In this document: one piece after another, positions 10,374-21,600 of the stretch
Numbering within the stretch: the stretch's first letter is position 1
How the letters are laid out: each line of letters starts with the position of its first letter
From: an uncultured Lewinella sp.
Lineage (GTDB): Bacteria; Bacteroidota; Bacteroidia; Chitinophagales; Saprospiraceae
DNA length: 64,000 nt
Assembly: GCA_913057785.1 (NCBI GenBank)
Contig: CAJXPD010000015.1
Location: 1-64,000, forward strand
Direction: 5' to 3'
The notes under the pieces: generated by a model
Told to the model about the DNA's origin: nothing
What the model saw: only the letters and a program-made list of their open reading frames with translations
Database searches by the model: none
Translations under genes and position numbers: made by a program

Positions 10374-12881
10374 TTATTGATCCGTCATAATTTGAAATTC
10401 AACTAACTCTTGAGAAGGGCACGGTATGCTAATTAGCTTCCCGGCTTCCCGCTGATTAAAGCGCGCTTGATAACCTTCACTACTGATTATCCGGTACGTT
10501 CCTGGTGTTAGTTGCCACAAGCGCAACTCTGCCGCATGGGTCTCATGAGAATGATTAAAAATAGAGAACTTAAGCGAATGCCCAGATTGCTCCTCCAACA
10601 AAGCCGTAAATCCTGCAAAGGTTTTCTCCCAGGTGACTGCTAGATAAGGCGAAGTGCTAGATATAACCACATCTCCCGTGAGCATGGCCTTTATGGCCTC
10701 GCTATCAAGCCGAGCCCCATAGCGCTGGTTGGTAGCTAAAAGGCGATCGGTGAAAATGACTTCGCTAGTCAGCATCTCTTTATTGTAGGCCGTTGTTTCT
10801 AGAAATTGATCGAGTCCTTCAGACAGAAAATCCAGTTCCCCTGTAATCTGGTACCGTACGTAAAAGGGAGCATATTGCAAAAGTAGGTTATCAAAGCGCG
10901 TATCGGCAGTCAGTAAGCGCCACTGCCCCGCCACGCCCCAGAAGGAACGATTCTGCACCATTTTCATTGCCGCCCAAGCCGCGGAGCCCTCTGGCGCATC
11001 TTTACTTTCTGAAATATGATCCTGAACCAACTGAAGGGAAGCAACGATGGGCTCCAGTAAGGTCGAGTCCTGGGTGTGTTGCCAGATAAAAAGCAATTGA
11101 TCCAACATTTGGCCATCTCCCCGATAATCATAATAGTCCCAGAGCATATTGGCTTTATACCAAGTAGGTTCGTCGCCATTGATGGCACCGTCTTCTGATC
11201 GGATGGAAGGCGGCAGGATCCCTTTGGGTTTACCTTTTGCGGTACTTGCAGCAATAGTAGCCCAGGCCATGCTCCAGTCATATAGAGCATCTCGAACCTG
11301 CTTATCTTCTGGGTATCGCCACAGCCAATACCGGAGCGGTTGCATCGCACGGGCATTGTATTGAACATCTCTATTCTTTGGTGGCTTCTCTTCGATCTCA
11401 GTGGCGCTATACCAAGCCGATTTAAATAAGCGGTGTCCATCGGAAGATACACGCGTCCATCTTTCCAAAAAGTGTTTCAGCGTGAATAGGGTTCGGCGAT
11501 GATAGGCGGTGTCTTCAGAAGCCACCAACAATAAGGGCGCAGTATCTGAAACAAACTCCGAAGCATGTTCTACATCATCTACATAACGAGCGTAGCCCTG
11601 GTGCACCTGCTGACTATGCCAAACACCATCTGCCAACTTAATCCAGCCCCTTCGAGCAATCGTATCCCCCGTGTAAATCAAAGGGTGCCAAAATCGTAAG
11701 GCCTCCACATCGTCTCCTAGTTTTCCACCTAACTCTCCATTGCTGGCTTGCCGCTCCTCCACCCAATAATGTACCAAAGAACGGAGTCGCTGCATGGCTA
11801 GCAATTGCTTCCTTGACCAAGCCGGGGCACTAGGGGAAGGAACTAGATCTTCCTTGCTCCCCCACTCTGCCGGCAATTGCTCACCAGTATACATTCTAAG
11901 CAATCGATCAGTGGGATGCGTCTTCCTCAGTAATTGAAAATCAGCTTCAGCGCGCGCTGCCTCTCCTGGATACCGGTACTCCAGATCTAGATGGTGTAAA
12001 AATCTAGCCCTCAGCCAGCGGGCCCGTTCTTCTAGCGGATGGCCGGGTTCACGCAATAATGGATCCAATAGCATACCGCCCTGCTGATGACGGCGGATCA
12101 TACTCATTCTGGTCTTACGTTTGGCCCATTCCCAACCGCGCATATCTCGGATTTCCTCTGCTCTTGCCAACAGATCGAGATATTGCCATTGCTGATAGCA
12201 CCAGTTTCGGTCTGTATTCTTTTGACTCTCAAACCACAATTCTTCCAATAAGGGTTTAATGGATTTATCACGACCTTTCCAAGCACCCAGTTCATGAATC
12301 TGCTCTGCTAGCCATTGCTCTTTAGCTGTCTCGGGTTCACCCGTCGCCACCAGTTCTAGGCTGAGTAATCGAACAGAATCCCGCTCACTGCTAAGTTTAA
12401 AGTGCAGCTGCCCACTAGATGTATTGATATTCCCTAACCAAAGTCGAAAGTGTTCGATGGGGTTTGTCAATGGTTCGGCGGGGGGGCGGAAGCCATGCCA
12501 GCCTAGATTTTGAGCTTGCTGATTGATCTGTAAAGATAAGCTGGATATATATTCCGTTCCTGCATCTGCCGCCAAGCGAATCTGCCAGTTGCCTGGAGAG
12601 ACATCAATCGAAAACTCCAAAGACTTGCCCACCACCCCATCAAGCCATTCCGGTGCTCGAATGGCCTCAAATTTGGGCCTATAGAAATGATCTTGCGGCG
12701 GAACTGCCCAGGAAAAGTTGGAAGCGTGTTTTTCAGCAGTAACCTGAAGGTAGGAGGAGTGAGAACTTGGTCCACGCTGGCCAAAATCCAGTAAAAGACG
12801 ATTTTGGGCATTCCCGCTCGGCAAATGCACGATCAGGAGCATGCCCAGGCAAAGCCATAGGATTGTCCAGTGGTTTTTCAT
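10374..12881 (-). CDS. Secreted protein of unknown function (835 aa), possibly helical-barrel glycoside-active enzyme
   Basis: Signal peptide MKNHWTILWLCLGMLLIVHLPSGNAQ; long single ORF; Trp/Arg-rich helical central region; N-terminal beta-rich segment. No family recognised. Confidence 0.7.
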   Translation of the reverse strand: MKNHWTILWLCLGMLLIVHLPSGNAQNRLLLDFGQRGPSSHSSYLQVTAEKHASNFSWAVPPQDHFYRPKFEAIRAPEWLDGVVGKSLEFSIDVSPGNWQIRLAADAGTEYISSLSLQINQQAQNLGWHGFRPPAEPLTNPIEHFRLWLGNINTSSGQLHFKLSSERDSVRLLSLELVATGEPETAKEQWLAEQIHELGAWKGRDKSIKPLLEELWFESQKNTDRNWCYQQWQYLDLLARAEEIRDMRGWEWAKRKTRMSMIRRHQQGGMLLDPLLREPGHPLEERARWLRARFLHHLDLEYRYPGEAARAEADFQLLRKTHPTDRLLRMYTGEQLPAEWGSKEDLVPSPSAPAWSRKQLLAMQRLRSLVHYWVEERQASNGELGGKLGDDVEALRFWHPLIYTGDTIARRGWIKLADGVWHSQQVHQGYARYVDDVEHASEFVSDTAPLLLVASEDTAYHRRTLFTLKHFLERWTRVSSDGHRLFKSAWYSATEIEEKPPKNRDVQYNARAMQPLRYWLWRYPEDKQVRDALYDWSMAWATIAASTAKGKPKGILPPSIRSEDGAINGDEPTWYKANMLWDYYDYRGDGQMLDQLLFIWQHTQDSTLLEPIVASLQLVQDHISESKDAPEGSAAWAAMKMVQNRSFWGVAGQWRLLTADTRFDNLLLQYAPFYVRYQITGELDFLSEGLDQFLETTAYNKEMLTSEVIFTDRLLATNQRYGARLDSEAIKAMLTGDVVISSTSPYLAVTWEKTFAGFTALLEEQSGHSLKFSIFNHSHETHAAELRLWQLTPGTYRIISSEGYQARFNQREAGKLISIPCPSQELVEFQIMTDQ

Positions 12882-13099
12882 TTTCGTTTTGTCTTGATTC
12901 AGGATTTCAATTTACATAAAAAAGAAAAGATTATAGCTTGGCAGCAATTGAATTCCCCGAGACACCTGCAGGTAATTTATCTCGGGAAAACTATTTTTGG
13001 TCCTTCTCCCTTGGCAGATAATACCTACATTTGGGCTTCTGCCGAAACCTTAGCAGAAAGAGTAATTAAAATCAAAACGATTACGAAAACTTAAGCAAG

Positions 13100-13993
13100 A
13101 TGAAAAAACTTCTAATTCCTTTTTGTCTCCTCATCAGCTTACCCCTGATCGCCCAGGAAATCCAAAAATCCACCCATCTTTATGCAGAAAAGGACGGACA
13201 AAGGTTGGAATTGGACGTCTATCAAACCGCCAATCCAAAGGGAGTAGCGCGTCCGGTGTTGATTTGGGTGCATGGCGGAGGATTTTCAGGAGGACAGCGG
13301 GACAATAAAATGGAAGTCCGTTTAATGGAAGCGGTAGCGAGTCAAGGATATGTGGGCGTATCGATCACTTATCGTCTGCTTCGAAAAGGTGAAGACACGG
13401 GTTTTAGTTGTGATTGCCCGAGGAGTGAAAAGGTCAAGGTGTTTCAAGAAAGTGCCTACGATACCTGGGATGCAATTCATTATATACACCAAGAAAAAGA
13501 GAAGTTTCAAATTGATCCAGAGAAGATCATTGTAGGAGGAAGCAGTGCTGGAGCGGAAGCCATCCTAAATGCGGTGTATTTGAAAGATTGGTTATTTGAA
13601 TCCGAAAGCAAATATGATGATATCCAGATAGCGGGCGTTTGGTCGCAAGCGGGAGCCATAGTGGACGAAAGATATATAGGATCCCATAATGCGGTACCCG
13701 GCGTCTTTTTCCATGGCACAAAGGATAACCTGGTCCCATATGCCACTGCTCCGCACCATTACTGCGCGCCCGAACGTGCTGGCTACATCTGGCTAGATGG
13801 ATCAGCCACCATCACCGCAAAGCTGAAAGAACACCAAGGTTCCTACCTGATGTACACTTACATTGGAGCAAAACATGAAATTGCCGGTGTACAATTCGAG
13901 GAACTGCCTGCCGTCTTTGATTTTTTTGCGCAAATCTTTGATGGTCAAAAACAGATACAGCAAGAAGTGATCATTGACAAGACGAAAAACTAA
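13100..13993 (+). CDS. Secreted alpha/beta hydrolase (carboxylesterase/BD-FAE-like)
   Basis: Signal peptide MKKLLIPFCLLISLPLIAQ; HGGGFSGG oxyanion motif; GGSSAGAEA nucleophile elbow; HEIAG near C-terminus. Confidence 0.85.
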   Translation: MKKLLIPFCLLISLPLIAQEIQKSTHLYAEKDGQRLELDVYQTANPKGVARPVLIWVHGGGFSGGQRDNKMEVRLMEAVASQGYVGVSITYRLLRKGEDTGFSCDCPRSEKVKVFQESAYDTWDAIHYIHQEKEKFQIDPEKIIVGGSSAGAEAILNAVYLKDWLFESESKYDDIQIAGVWSQAGAIVDERYIGSHNAVPGVFFHGTKDNLVPYATAPHHYCAPERAGYIWLDGSATITAKLKEHQGSYLMYTYIGAKHEIAGVQFEELPAVFDFFAQIFDGQKQIQQEVIIDKTKN

Positions 13994-14028
13994 GGCATAG
14001 AATGCTCTAACTAATATAAATACCAGAT

Positions 14029-14628
14029 ATGAAACAACCACTTGTATCTCCATTGGACAGAAATGCCAATAAAGAGGCTGAGGAAATGGCCCGTTTTTAT
14101 GAAGAGACCCTAGGTTTTACCCCCAATAGTCTTTTCACAATGATGCATCGTCCGCGCATCGCTACTGCTTTCCTAGAAATGAATCAAGCAGTGATGGAAA
14201 ATAAAGGACGCGTAACCAGTGCCCTGAAACGGCTGATAGCTTATCTATCCAGCATGACTACTGGCTGCCGCTATTGTGAAGCACATGCCATTAGAGCCGC
14301 CGTTCGCTATGGTTCGGAGGAAGATAAATTGCAAAATATCTGGGATTATAAAACCTACCCAGCATTCTCTGACGCAGAAAGAGCCGCCTTTGATCTAGCC
14401 ATAGCGGCCTCCTCCGTACCGAATGCTGTGGATGATGAAATCTCAGAGAATATGCGGGCCCATTGGGATCAGGGTGAGATTGTAGAAATCATGGGTGTGA
14501 TTGCCTTATTCGGATACCTCAATCGTTGGAATGACAGTATGGGAACCCAGTTGGAAGAGCCTGCTGCTGAAGATGGAAACAACTTGCTGTCCGGGCATGG
14601 ATGGTCTCGTGGGAAGCATCAGTATTAA
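14029..14628 (+). CDS. Carboxymuconolactone decarboxylase/AhpD-like protein
   Basis: TTGCRYCEAHAIRAA CxxC...H motif typical of AhpD/CMD family; 199 aa helical protein. Confidence 0.85.
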   Translation: MKQPLVSPLDRNANKEAEEMARFYEETLGFTPNSLFTMMHRPRIATAFLEMNQAVMENKGRVTSALKRLIAYLSSMTTGCRYCEAHAIRAAVRYGSEEDKLQNIWDYKTYPAFSDAERAAFDLAIAASSVPNAVDDEISENMRAHWDQGEIVEIMGVIALFGYLNRWNDSMGTQLEEPAAEDGNNLLSGHGWSRGKHQY

Positions 14629-15181
14629 TACGCTACAACTAGACGACCCGAAAATTAAATGCATGCAAAAAGACTCCCCTGCCATCCGCGTACACTAAGC
14701 AAAATCGCGAATGACAGAAGGAGCTAACATGTATTTAGTTGTTGGGCCTCCCAACCCGAATCTTTTGGTGCCAGCAGCATTTGAAGTAGAACGTGAAATC
14801 CCTCAAGACAACATCAAGTAGCAAAGTCCTGTTGATCGAGAGGAACTCAAAAAAGCATAGCTTCACGGCACCAGGTATCCGTTTACCCCTTCAAACGGAG
14901 CCAATCTTTGTGTCGTCCAAGATAAAGTTTAGCTCCAGGATACTGATTCGGGCTTGGGAACTCTTGTCGCAATAACGAATTTGATAGTAGGCGTTGGATC
15001 TAATCGTTTTGGGTCTATAAGGTGCTTTTATGAGAGTAACTGGCGGCTCCGTAGGAATACCGCCAGTGGGCACGGTGGGGTATGTTCAATTTCGGCTAAG
15101 TGTTACTGGAGATTACTGAATAACTTACTTTTCCTTAGCAGGAATACTTAAAAATTTAGATTCAAAGCTGTCCCCTCTTCT

Positions 15182-15490
15182 TTATGGACGGTATTTGGAT
15201 AGTAAAGAAGATTCTTTTTTCTGTTTTTCAACTGAAAAATAAGCCGTACAACTACGCTGACACTTTGCCAATCTCCGGTTGTAGGCCGCCAACTTGTCTG
15301 CATCTTGATCCGCCAAAAAAGTTACTTTTTCTTCAAGAAGGTTTAGACAACTGCTACAAGTAATAGGATCGTCGGACGTAACAACTGGCGTAGCTGATGT
15401 CTGATCCGAAGTCCAAGTCTCCAAACAAATTGACCTTGTTACAATCCAAAGCATTGTTAGGCCAAAGAAAACCAACCAGGTTCTTAGCAT
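15182..15490 (-). CDS. Small membrane-anchored/secreted Cys-containing protein, unknown
   Basis: 102 aa; hydrophobic N-terminus (LVFFGLTMLWIV); CSSC and CQRSC cysteine pairs. Confidence 0.45.
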   Translation of the reverse strand: MLRTWLVFFGLTMLWIVTRSICLETWTSDQTSATPVVTSDDPITCSSCLNLLEEKVTFLADQDADKLAAYNRRLAKCQRSCTAYFSVEKQKKESSLLSKYRP

Positions 15491-15625
15491 AAGTAATAGG
15501 ATATTCTGGTTAACAGAAAAAAGTACAGGTAATATGGAGTCTGGCTTTTGCTATTCATGCCCGTGGAATTACAGGCAGTCCAACTGCTCTTTCTTTCTCT
15601 TTAAGCTTTGTGAACCAGTTCCTCC

Positions 15626-16942
15626 TTATTGGCTAAAGTCATACTGTAGGCCTAATCGTAAACTCCAGTAGTTCAGTTGGAAAAATTCGAGTTCCTGCGT
15701 TTCAAAAGCATGCTGGTACTGCAGTTCCGGGTTAAAACTCAACCTTCTATTGAGCTGTATCTGGCCTTCCAATCCCAATCTGAGATTTCTAAGCGAGAAG
15801 GGAGCTGTCGGCTCGTTGCTGAATAGTTTATATTCTCCCAGCCCATTCAAATATTCATATTCCAAGCGATGTCTCACTGGTTTAACAGCCACCATGCCCA
15901 CCTTTAGAGCTGTGTTCCAAGTTTTCCGTTCAAAGAGTTGCTGGCGCAGACTCACGGGAATCTGCAAATACGAAAAATAGCCTTTCAATTCATGTAAAAC
16001 ATCGGAGGGATCTTCAGGATCTAAAATTGGAAATGGTTCGAATTGCTCGGGGTTCTTTAGATCAAAATTCATAGATAGCCAATCCGCTCCGATTACCAAG
16101 CTGCGTTCTTGCGGCAGTTTAATGGCTAACTCTCCTCCGAAAGAGAAGGAAGAGCCGCCCAATTCATGTGAAGGCAAAACCAAGGGTGTAAAGCTTCCTT
16201 GTACCGCTGCCCCAACTGGCGTAAAGTAATACAATGGGCTAATGGTAGATTTTTTATAGGGTACAATTGGCAAGCCTGGACCCTCCACAGATGCTTTCAC
16301 CCAAGACGGTTGGGTACGTAGGTACTTTAATCTACCACTTCTGACCGAAGCTGCCGGTGTAGCCCAAAAGTCTTCTTCTCCCTGCGTTTCCAAAGCTAGG
16401 CTATCCGTAGCAAAAAAACCGGAGCTTGGACTACGCTCAAGCAAGGAATAACGATTTTCATCCAAACTCCAGCTGTACATTCCTTGATCAAAGACCGGTT
16501 GACCACTAAGAGACCTTGCTATTCCGGGCTGGCTAAGCAACCTAGGGGACGCAGGTCGATAAAGGCTTGGAAAACTGGCCAAAGCCTCCTCAACCGGTAA
16601 ATATTTCTCTCTATAAATAATTGTATAAATGGTATCGTACTGCTGAATAATTTGCTGGTGAATAATAGTATCGTTAGTAGTCTGAGCCGTGGTTAACTGA
16701 TTTTCTAGGTGATCTAACTTTGATTGCATATTGGATAATCGCTGCAACAAGAACCCTCCACCGGTCAAAAGCAGTAGCAATACGGAAGACAAGATCCAAG
16801 GGACCCAAGCGATACCTGAAGCTCCTCCCCCACGGCCGCGAAGCCGCTTCTGCATGTCTTGTAAAGCCAAGGTATCCGGTTCGTACTCAGGGGGAGATTC
16901 CAGGATATCTTTTAACTTTTCATCAAAGTAGTTATCACCCAT
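15626..16942 (-). CDS. Anti-sigma-like cytoplasmic segment + TM helix + periplasmic linker + C-terminal outer-membrane beta-barrel-like protein
   Basis: N-terminal FDEKLKDILESPPEYEP; TM WVPWILSSVLLLLLTGGGFLL; coiled-coil; C-terminal amphipathic beta strands ending LRLGLQYDFSQ; start overlaps the upstream sigma factor stop. Confidence 0.75.
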   Translation of the reverse strand: MGDNYFDEKLKDILESPPEYEPDTLALQDMQKRLRGRGGGASGIAWVPWILSSVLLLLLTGGGFLLQRLSNMQSKLDHLENQLTTAQTTNDTIIHQQIIQQYDTIYTIIYREKYLPVEEALASFPSLYRPASPRLLSQPGIARSLSGQPVFDQGMYSWSLDENRYSLLERSPSSGFFATDSLALETQGEEDFWATPAASVRSGRLKYLRTQPSWVKASVEGPGLPIVPYKKSTISPLYYFTPVGAAVQGSFTPLVLPSHELGGSSFSFGGELAIKLPQERSLVIGADWLSMNFDLKNPEQFEPFPILDPEDPSDVLHELKGYFSYLQIPVSLRQQLFERKTWNTALKVGMVAVKPVRHRLEYEYLNGLGEYKLFSNEPTAPFSLRNLRLGLEGQIQLNRRLSFNPELQYQHAFETQELEFFQLNYWSLRLGLQYDFSQ

Positions 16943-17501
16943 ATTTTTTGGTTTTAGAAGAAAAACCCTTGTTGGCGCTCAACTGCTCCTTAATCTTTAA
17001 TCGGGCTTTGGCTAAATTGGATTTCGAGGTTCCTATTGATATATTCAGCTGTTTAGCAATTTCTGCGTGAGTATGTCCCTCCACAACGTACAGATTGAAA
17101 ACCATCCGATAGGCTGGTGGCAGGACCTGCATTATTTCTAGCAAGTCTTCAAATGCCAAATTGTCTAAGGCTTCATTATAGGATGTTCCGGCTGGCCGGA
17201 CGGCAGGTGCTTCTTCTTCTTGATCTCGCTTGTACTTGCGGTAGTGGTCGATCGCTGCATTAACCAATATTCTTCGTAACCAGGGTCTAAAGGCATGCTT
17301 GGCGTCGTACTGCTCTATTTTGGTAAATACTTTTAGAAAGCCATCATTCAGCATTTCAACCGCTAATTCTCGCTTACGAGCATAACGGAGACAAATCCCC
17401 ATCCCATAGCTGTAGTATTGGCGATACAGTTCCATCTGACTGCGCTCTTCTCCTTTAATACAACCTTCGATTAAAAAAGCTAATTGCTTATTTTCAGTCA
17501 T
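16935..17501 (-). CDS. ECF-type RNA polymerase sigma factor
   Basis: 188 aa; sigma-70 region 2 (YARKRELAVEMLNDGFLKVF) and region 4 (LPPAYRMVFNLYVVEGHTHAEIAKQLNISIGTSKSNLAKAR). Confidence 0.93.
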   Translation of the reverse strand: MTENKQLAFLIEGCIKGEERSQMELYRQYYSYGMGICLRYARKRELAVEMLNDGFLKVFTKIEQYDAKHAFRPWLRRILVNAAIDHYRKYKRDQEEEAPAVRPAGTSYNEALDNLAFEDLLEIMQVLPPAYRMVFNLYVVEGHTHAEIAKQLNISIGTSKSNLAKARLKIKEQLSANKGFSSKTKKYG

Positions 17502-17784
17502 GCTCCTTGCTTGCTTACATAGACCTTACGGGTGCGACTTGGGGGTGGGTTGCCTCATTTCAAAAATTTCCTACTTTTTTTTCGCTTTTTTATCTAGTTC
17601 CGTGCAAATCTGGTCGGAAGGCTGCATATTTTTTGGTGTTTGCACCTTGGGTGCTCAATAAAAGCAGGTGACAATCATCATCTTTTGATGCACTTGATTC
17701 CTCTATCTTGGAGATCTATTACCTAGTGGTGACCAGGCGTAGTTACTGAATTGCCTCTTTACCACTCAAAATCTTGATAATTGT

Positions 17785-18516
17785 ATGGTTCACAATGAAG
17801 AAGAATTGCATCATCAATCCCATAGCTTTTCCCGCTATCAAAACTACTTAGGAGAATTTGTCTACGGTGGAATAGATGGCAGTGTAACGACCTTTGCGGT
17901 GGTAGCGGGATCGGTAGGTGCTGGGTTAGATAGTGCCATTATTATAATTCTAGGATTTGCTAATCTATTTGCTGATGGCTTTGCCATGTCCATCGGTGCC
18001 TACCTTTCCACCCGATCGGAGCAGGACAATTATGAAAAACACAAAAGAGTAGAATATCATGAGGTGGAAGCTTTCCCAGAGGCCGAGCGGAAAGAAGTAG
18101 AGGACATCTATCGGGAGAAAGGATTTGAAGGTGAATTGCTTCAACAGGTAGTAGATGTCATAACAGCGGACAAGGACAGATGGGTGGATGTGATGATGAA
18201 AGAGGAATTGAAGATGATGAAGGAAAGCAAATCTGCTTTTATGGTGGGATTCGTGACTTATGTATCCTTTATTTTCATCGGTCTAATCCCACTCAGCCTG
18301 TATGTTTGGGATTATGTGTGGGGTTATCCGGGAAATCTCTTCCTAGGCACGAGTATTTTGACTTCTCTTGGCTTTATCATAGTTGGTTTTCTAAAGACTT
18401 ATGTAACGGAAACCAACCGGCTGAAGGGTATTGGGGAAACACTGCTCTTAGGGGTACTGGCTGCCTTGGTTTCCTATTATGTGGGGGATTTTCTAGAGCA
18501 ACTGATTCGCCAATAA
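17785..18516 (+). CDS. VIT1/CCC1-family Fe2+/Mn2+ transporter-like membrane protein
   Basis: [46 protein letters not shown]-terminal TM helices: VIT1/CCC1 hallmarks. Confidence 0.92.
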   Translation: MVHNEEELHHQSHSFSRYQNYLGEFVYGGIDGSVTTFAVVAGSVGAGLDSAIIIILGFANLFADGFAMSIGAYLSTRSEQDNYEKHKRVEYHEVEAFPEAERKEVEDIYREKGFEGELLQQVVDVITADKDRWVDVMMKEELKMMKESKSAFMVGFVTYVSFIFIGLIPLSLYVWDYVWGYPGNLFLGTSILTSLGFIIVGFLKTYVTETNRLKGIGETLLLGVLAALVSYYVGDFLEQLIRQ

Positions 18517-18555
18517 GCAGGAGCAAGACAAGGTCAGACATTTCCATTCTGGTGT

Positions 18556-18592
18556 AAAAAAAAGGAGGCCGTTGCATTACTGCAGCGGCCTC
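18556..18592 (-). terminator. Rho-independent terminator downstream of the 3897-aa gene
   Basis: Minus strand reads GAGGCCGCTGCA-GTAA-TGCAACGGCCTC followed by CTTTTTTTT: 12-bp stem with one wobble pair, 4-nt loop, 8-T tract. Confidence 0.85.
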
Positions 18593-18629
18593 TCCAATAT
18601 AATTCAGTAAGTTATAGCCGAAATTTCAA

Positions 18630-21600
18630 TCAGTTCCTGGCGACGACAAACTTGCGTGTCCGTTTGCCTTCAGGAGTGATTAGGTGCAACAGGTAAATGC
18701 CCGCTGGATAGCGTTCTACGGCAATTCTCTGTTCTAAGGTACCTCTGGCATTCAACAGGCGTTCCATGCCAATTCTTCTTCCTTGTAGATCCGTCACTAC
18801 TAAAGTGACATCCGTAAGTTCTGGCAAACTGAATCTTACCGTCAATTGATCCGCAACAGGGTTCGGGAATAACTGAAGATCAGTTGGTGCCGTTTCTTGA
18901 TCTCTCTCCACTTCTAATGCACCGAATGTACTCACCGCTTTTTTGGCTGTCTTGGTCTCCCTTTCAGGACCTGCAATCAAGCCATTAAGGTCGAAGCAAC
19001 CAGAGATGGCAACATTATCGATGTATACCCGATCGGTATTACCAGAAGCATCGCAACGGAAACGCAACAAGGTATTTTCTGTAAATGGACCTGCAATGGT
19101 GACAGCATCGAAATAGCGAATACCATTTTGGAATTCATCTCCTAGATTCCACTCTTCAACAGTAGTGAAGGAAGCACCTCCATCCAAGGATACTTGCAAC
19201 CAGAAGTCCTCCAGTTCATTATCCAAACTAATCGTCAGGTAAGTGAAATCAACCGTCAACTCAGTGTAAGCGGTCAAATCTAGAGGATCAGTCGTCATGA
19301 CGGAACTAATGGTATTGTCGCGCAAGCGAACAGGGCGCCCCGTGCCGCCGAAGGCAAATGCCGCATCATTCGCACTACGACGACAGTCAATACCACCGTC
19401 ATTCCAAATACCCCATGTGTTATCGAAGTTGTTGAAGTCGATCAGTTGCTGGCTACAGCCGTCACAAACGCCGTCTTCATCCACAAAGCCATCACAATCG
19501 TTGTCTATACCATCACAAATTTCGATTGCGCCATTGTTGACATCTTCATCGAAATCATTGCAATCAATGGTATTGTCAAATCCGTCACCATCCGCATCAT
19601 CGTCACACACATCTCCAATACCATCATTATCTAAGTCTGCTTGGTTTGGATTGGGTGTGTTTGGACAGTTATCTACATCATCGGCAACGCCATCGTCATC
19701 CGCATCATCATCCACGGCGGGGGATACTACAATGACAGTACTAGCTGTATTGCTCGTTGCTCCTTCATTATCCGTGACTACCAAAGTCACTACGTAGGTA
19801 CCTGGATCTGTGAAAGTGAATTGTGTCAATGGACTATTATCTGATCCACCAACCGGACCGAAGTCCCAGGTGTAGATTTCAACCGTACCATCAGGATCAG
19901 AAGAAGCACTAGCATTGAAGTTAACCGTCAGTGGTGCCGTACCAGAGGTTGGTGTAGCAAAGAAGGAGGCTACAGGAGGCTGATTGGTAGAAATGTCGCA
20001 ATCAGGAGCAGTACCACCTACACCATCAGGGAATTGCAACTCAGTGCTTACCATGATCTTATCTAGCAAGGTGCCATCCTCACGGTAGGCAAATTCGATT
20101 GTGTTCGATCCTGCCTGTAGACTAAATGGACTCTGAACTACTTCTCTCCAATCGAATTCGTTTCCAGTAAACAATCCTTGCCACCACTGAATCCAGCCAC
20201 CACCATTCACTCTGACCCAAAAAGAGTCATCGCTATTGCTTGGTGCTTGGATTCTAGCTACGATGTAGAAGTCTCCAGCCTGCTGAAGATCTACTGTGAA
20301 TTTCACAATGTTCGCAGGGTTGTCCGCTGGTGGTGCGAAAAGCGAGTTGAAGCCAGATTGAATAGATACATAGGTATCATTCGAGGCTCCACTGCTTGGA
20401 TCAACAGTAGTATCCCAATTGCTTCCTACTTCTGCACACTCGGCTTCTAACCAAATCGTTACTTCAGTGGTAGTAGCATCTTGGCCATCACAATCTTCAT
20501 CGATATCATTGTCTGGAATATCGAATGCGTCAGGATTGATAGCCGCATTGAAGTCATCACAATCTTCACCTGCGTCGAAGCCATCACCATCGGCATCATC
20601 ATCACAGACGTCACCAATGCCATCGTTATCCAGATCATCTTGATCCGGGTTCGGCGTGTTTATACAGTTGTCATCCGCATCAGGAATTCCATCTTCATCC
20701 GCATCAGGCACAACTACTTCGTCCACAACAATAGTTACCGTGGCTGTATTCAAACTAGCAGCACCATCATTGTCTACTACGGTCAGCGTCACCACATAGG
20801 TACCTGGCTGCGTATAGGTGAAGCTAGAAATTGGATCATCATCCGTATCCGTACTTGGACCAAAGTCCCAGTTATAAGTAACTACAGTACCATCCGCATC
20901 ACTGGAAGTACTCGCGTCGAAGCTGACAGTTAGCGGCGCAGTACCAGATAGTGGATCAGCCGTAAAGGCAGCTACCGGTGGGATATTTGGCGTACAATTT
21001 ACACCTTCGGGTCCGATCGAAGTAGGTATCTCAGGATCTCCACTTAGATAGATCTTATCGAGTAAGGTCCCATCTTCGCGATACGCAAACTCAATGGTGT
21101 TCGCACCTGCCACCAAAGCAAACGGACTGTTCAGTACTTCTCTCCAATCAAATCCACCAAAGGTATTTAGACCTTGCCACCATTGAATCCAGTCACCACC
21201 ATTAACACGTACCCAGAAAGAGTTGTCGTCATTCGATGGCGCTTCAATACGCGCAAATAAGTGGTAGTCACCTACTTGTCCTGCGGACAAATTGACAACA
21301 AACTCAACTTGATTTGCCGGCACATCAGCTGGTGGGACGGGTAGAGAATTGTTTCCGCTCGCTGGCGTTACATATTCTCCATTAGAAGCATCGCCATCCG
21401 TAATTGTAATCCAATTACTTCCTACGATAGCACATTCAGCTTCCAACCAGAAGGTACCCGATCCACTATTCGTAGCATCTTGACCGTCACAGTTTTCATC
21501 AATACTATTATCTGGAATGTCAATAGCATCTGGATTGATAGCGGCATCTAGATCATCGCAATCCTCACCTGCTTCAAATCCATCACCATCTGCATCTGTA

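Noticed and set aside
10964-11452. 162-aa minus ORF inside the 835-aa gene
   Set aside because: Alternate-frame ORF within a longer signal-peptide-bearing ORF; composition atypical.
12950-13010. CCCGAGA...TCTCGGG inverted repeat upstream of the esterase considered as a terminator
   Set aside because: Long loop, weak T-tract and placement in a divergent promoter region make it unconvincing.
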